The position numbers were made by a program, and so were the translations under genes. The notes below the pieces were generated by a model that did no database searches, was not told the origin of the DNA, and was given only the letters and a program-made list of their open reading frames with translations. A stretch of 64,000 nt of DNA from G965218495 sp965218495 (GTDB lineage Bacteria > Bacteroidota > Rhodothermia > Rhodothermales > Bin80): assembly GCA_965218495.1 (NCBI GenBank), contig OZ244626.1, positions 744,001-808,000 on the forward strand, read 5' to 3'. Each line of letters starts with the position of its first letter. Position 1 is the first letter of the stretch. This document shows, one piece after another, positions 61,054 through 64,000 of the stretch.

Positions 61054-63867
61054 CTAGAACTGAGTGCGTGACACAAATCCGTGGGTACTGGCTGTGTCAC
61101 CCAGCTTGAGAACTTTGACGGGGGTCTTGCCCGCCAGCTCCTTCCACTTGCGCACCTCATCCTGCTGCGCCGTAAAATAGATGATCTGCCGCCGGTCAGC
61201 CAGGGCCGAGATGGTCTGAATTACAGTCACGGCGCGGTCATCGTCACTATTGGCCAGTGCCTCGTCAAGTGTCAGTGGGAATCTGTTTTCGTCTTCCTGT
61301 GATTCAACGAAAGCAACCCGGACACAGAGCAGCAGCTGGACGCGGGTAGCGCTTGAGAGCTCGTTAAGGTTGTGCTCACGCTCGCGATGGGTGTCATATG
61401 CCCTGAATGTGCTTTTTTCACTTAGACGCAACTCGTAGCGGCCACTGGTAACGGCAAAGAAGTACTTTCTTGCAGCCTGGAAAACCTCAGGCAAACCCTG
61501 CCTTCTCGTGTAGGTCATAAGCGTCTGGACAAGGACATCGCCGACCGCCTGAGCGCATTTTTCATCACGATCAACTTCCAGCTCCGTGCGGCTCTGATCG
61601 TATGCTGCGAGGGCTGCCTCCAGGACGTTGCCTTTTTCCGCGTCCTCAACTCTCGTCTTGATTGCGGTAATCTGCTTTTGGAGGTCATCTCTTTCTTCGG
61701 CAAGGCGCTCCAGCTTGCCGCGCTCGGTTCTCAAGTAGTCGACTTCTGCACTAATGAGCGCATCGCAGAAGCCGGGGAAGGCCCGCAGCTCACGGGCATG
61801 GTTGTCCAACACCGCTTTGGCTTTCCCGACTATTTGCATTTGCTGCTTGAACTCTTTCCCCTTTTGGACGAGTCGGTGCAGCAGTTCCGTGTCTCCATCA
61901 GGCAATTCAACGTCTGAGAATATTTTGCTCCTACGGGCAAGCGTTCTTTTGCGCTGCTCCTCAAAGCCATTGATTCGGTCCAACAGCGAATCGCGCTTCT
62001 GCATGTTGCGCAGCAAAGACTCGTTGGCAGAGCGCAGACGCTCATACGCTGCGACAGCTTCAGCAATGGAGCTGATCCGTTGGGTACCGTGCGCCGTCAG
62101 TGCATCGTTTATTAAAGAAGAAGTAAGTACGCGTGTCTTCTGCGCCTCGTGAAGTTGCGCTTCCTCGCGTGCTGCTTCTTCACTGCTGCGTCGGTGCTGT
62201 ACGATTTGGTTTACAAGGAAGTACAAGGACTCTTCGGTCGCGGCCTTCAAGCCAGTCTCGGCTTGCAGTGCCCTGAATTCAAGCGATGCCTCGGCCCATG
62301 CGGCTTCCAGCCCTTCTCGCTCTTCAAGACGTGCCGTCCAGCGGGATTGCTTCTCCTGATCGACTTTGAGGCCAGCGTGTTCCTTGAGCAGCGATTCCAG
62401 GTGGGCTGCCACTGTTTCGCGGTCCCATGAGGCTGGATTTTCTGTCCCAAGCTTTTCGAACCCATGCTTGTGAGCATCGCTTTGGCTGTCATTTTTCTCG
62501 GCCGAATGAACAAGAAAGAATGCTACGACGATCAGCACGGCAATCACTAGCCCGGCCCACCCTACTGGGTTGTTGAGCGCGACCGGCACTGATGCCACTA
62601 TGGACAGCACGGCAGCGGTCCACAGGAGGATCTTGACGCGAAAGAGCCTGCCAGTGCTTGGCGCTTTTGCACGCAACCAGTCAAGCAGATACCGCTGCGC
62701 TTGCCTCAGCTGATCATCACGCTGCTCGAGATCCTGGTCTTCGTCGACCTTTAGGATACGTTCCAATGCCTGCAGAGCAGATTTCTTCGCGCGAAGGCCT
62801 TCCAGCCGACGTGTTACCCTTCCAAGCTGCTGCACGTCACCAAAGCCCAGCTGCGCTGCGAGATTGTGGTCCGTCGCGTCAGCGATCGACCCCCAGATCT
62901 TTCGTGCTTCGCTCCGGTGGCCGGCCAGCTTCTCATTGTGGCTATCTACTCTTGCTTCGGCGTCCCTCAGACTCTGAATCTGCGCGTGTAGCTGCTGCAG
63001 AAATCCATCGGGCAGTCCATTTTGCGAAACGTTACTTGCTGCAATGGACCTGCTAACTTCGGCAACCTGGTGCCTCAGTCGATTCAGTTCCGTGCCAAAT
63101 CGCGTTAAATCGTCGGAAATCTCCCTTAGCTGCTTTGGCGCATCGTCCAGATTGCGCGCAACTGCCATGCGCAGGATCGGAGGGAATTGTTGTGCGATGG
63201 CATTGGATTCCTCCCATGATTGGCGTGCCTGGTGGAAGGCCAATGCCTTGTCCAGGAGCCCGATGCGACTCTTCGCATCAACGGCCGACTTGAGCTCTTC
63301 ACTAAGCTGTCGGAGTTTGCCCCTTTCATAAGCAAGAGTCTTGTGTTCGGAGCGAACCGCTGATAGGGCGTTGCGGTGTTCCGCGATGGCCTTGTTCAGC
63401 TTGTCGCGACGAACTGAAGGATTCGCGAATCCTAAGCGTTTGGCTGCGGCGTGTATGTCGTATCCACCGCTAGCTTCTTTGACGATTTCCGCCGCGAAGG
63501 ATTGGTCACCCGCCTCTGCGCTCAGCAAGTCGTGCAAGGAAATGTGGTAGCTCTTAGGTCGGATGAGCTCGGGATCCCAGCTAGCGCTTTCTCCATTGAG
63601 TCGACAGTCACGTCGCATTCCGTCTACGCGAATTTCCAGTTCGCCGGTGCCGATGTGGAGGTTCGCATCCAAAGCGGTCTTCCCGGCGCGAGCGTACTTA
63701 GGGAGCAGTACGGACTGTATCGCGTGTGCCATAGTTGACTTGCCGGACGCATTAGCGCCGTACACGATGTTAATGTGCTTCGACAGGCTTGCGAGCATTA
63801 GGCCGCTGAATGGCTGGCCATACATTCTGTCGACCACTATCCGCCTGAAAAAGATGCGATTGCTCAT
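61054..63867 (-). CDS. YhaN-like SMC-type ATPase with a membrane hairpin
   Basis: About 937 residues from ATG 63867, chosen because it lies 5 bases after the upstream gene's stop (the frame extends to 63915). Walker A is GANASGKST at residues 37-45. Long coiled-coil arms (about 160-420 and 480-780) flank a central hydrophobic pair of helices (ILLWTAAVLSIVASVPVAL, VGWAGLVIAVLIVVAFFLV). The C-terminal ATPase half has LNELSSATRVQLLLCVRVAF (ABC-signature-like) and RFPLTLDEALANSDDDRAV (Walker B). YhaN/YhaO are SbcC/SbcD-like partners for DNA repair or nuclease action. Membrane helices between coiled coils are the YhaN hallmark. Confidence 0.75.
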   Translation of the reverse strand: MSNRIFFRRIVVDRMYGQPFSGLMLASLSKHINIVYGANASGKSTMAHAIQSVLLPKYARAGKTALDANLHIGTGELEIRVDGMRRDCRLNGESASWDPELIRPKSYHISLHDLLSAEAGDQSFAAEIVKEASGGYDIHAAAKRLGFANPSVRRDKLNKAIAEHRNALSAVRSEHKTLAYERGKLRQLSEELKSAVDAKSRIGLLDKALAFHQARQSWEESNAIAQQFPPILRMAVARNLDDAPKQLREISDDLTRFGTELNRLRHQVAEVSRSIAASNVSQNGLPDGFLQQLHAQIQSLRDAEARVDSHNEKLAGHRSEARKIWGSIADATDHNLAAQLGFGDVQQLGRVTRRLEGLRAKKSALQALERILKVDEDQDLEQRDDQLRQAQRYLLDWLRAKAPSTGRLFRVKILLWTAAVLSIVASVPVALNNPVGWAGLVIAVLIVVAFFLVHSAEKNDSQSDAHKHGFEKLGTENPASWDRETVAAHLESLLKEHAGLKVDQEKQSRWTARLEEREGLEAAWAEASLEFRALQAETGLKAATEESLYFLVNQIVQHRRSSEEAAREEAQLHEAQKTRVLTSSLINDALTAHGTQRISSIAEAVAAYERLRSANESLLRNMQKRDSLLDRINGFEEQRKRTLARRSKIFSDVELPDGDTELLHRLVQKGKEFKQQMQIVGKAKAVLDNHARELRAFPGFCDALISAEVDYLRTERGKLERLAEERDDLQKQITAIKTRVEDAEKGNVLEAALAAYDQSRTELEVDRDEKCAQAVGDVLVQTLMTYTRRQGLPEVFQAARKYFFAVTSGRYELRLSEKSTFRAYDTHREREHNLNELSSATRVQLLLCVRVAFVESQEDENRFPLTLDEALANSDDDRAVTVIQTISALADRRQIIYFTAQQDEVRKWKELAGKTPVKVLKLGDTASTHGFVSRTQF

Positions 63868-63872
63868 GGCAA

Positions 63873-64000
63873 TCAATTTCGGAATTTGCTCACAGTCAGA
63901 GATGTCGCGCGGCAACTCGCTTCAAGCGTAGCGGTTTTCAGCGCATCAATCCGTACTACCTCCGGTGCTTCGGCATTGTTCGCTCCCTTCGGTAGCGTTG
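63873..64000 (-). CDS. C-terminal end of an upstream gene, probably the YhaO/SbcD-like partner
   Basis: From the window edge a frame of about 41 codons reads TLPKGANNAEAPEVVRIDAL to LTVSKFRN and stops at TGA 63875-63873. The ATPase ATG follows after five bases. The product is too short for a domain call. YhaN ATPases are usually encoded with a YhaO metallophosphoesterase, so this is the expected partner, by context only. Confidence 0.45.
   Translation of the reverse strand, partial: TLPKGANNAEAPEVVRIDALKTATLEASCRATSLTVSKFRN

Overview
The window looks like a bacterial chromosome of fairly high G+C content, loosely packed and crossed by mobile-element debris. Lipoproteins, Tat-type secreted enzymes, DUF1080/DUF4159/DUF4399 proteins, tandem signal-peptide amidohydrolases, a sulfatase and a PhoD-like phosphatase suggest the Bacteroidota/Rhodothermota side of the tree. 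No rRNA or ribosomal protein gene is present, so this placement is only an inference from gene content.

Layout. (1) 0-2.6 kb: hexuronate use, with the start of a TRAP substrate-binding protein, an IolB/KduI-like isomerase and uronate isomerase (uxaC). (2) 2.9-6.8 kb: an accessory island on the plus strand with a coupled AAA ATPase + TOPRIM pair, a frameshifted HARE-HTH/GIY-YIG nuclease, plasmid-mobilization relics and a truncated IS110 transposase. (3) 7.1-14 kb: one tight minus-strand operon of six nucleotide-sugar genes (UXS, fcl, gmd, two nucleotidyltransferases, a cupin epimerase) that ends with altronate dehydratase (uxaA). (4) 14.7-23.8 kb: a minus-strand run with a FAD oxidoreductase, class I aldolase, an AAA+ ATPase, a lone EutN/CcmL microcompartment vertex protein and three secreted amidohydrolases, followed by tRNA-Arg.

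(5) 24.5-35.7 kb: the main accessory zone. It holds a duplicated membrane protein, an IS1634-type element, an AAA ATPase, an ArdC antirestriction relic, a Russian-doll array of group II introns (an IS4-type element inside one intron, which itself appears inserted in a second), a complete IS110 transposase and a third group II intron remnant. (6) 36.9-42.2 kb: a DASS-type transporter divergent from xylulokinase, then a second IS1634-like transposase. (7) 43.4-45.6 kb: tsaE-tsaB-tsaD operon for tRNA t6A. (8) 45.8-60.8 kb: mostly secreted or lipoprotein catabolic and unknown genes (DUF4399, DUF4159, Tat-tagged HisC-like and Nif3-like proteins, Gfo/Idh/MocA oxidoreductase, HNH nuclease lipoprotein, rhamnulokinase, DUF1080, PD40 propeller, sulfatase, PhoD-like). 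(9) 61-64 kb: a YhaN-like SMC-type ATPase and the tail of its upstream partner.

The metabolic theme is uptake and breakdown of acidic and deoxy sugars (uronates, rhamnose, sulfated sugars, xylulose) alongside building of GDP-fucose and UDP-xylose. The most unusual items are the nested group II introns with an inserted IS, the ATPase-TOPRIM and HARE-HTH-GIY-YIG genes dropped between the uronate genes, and the solitary microcompartment pentamer protein coupled to an AAA+ ATPase.
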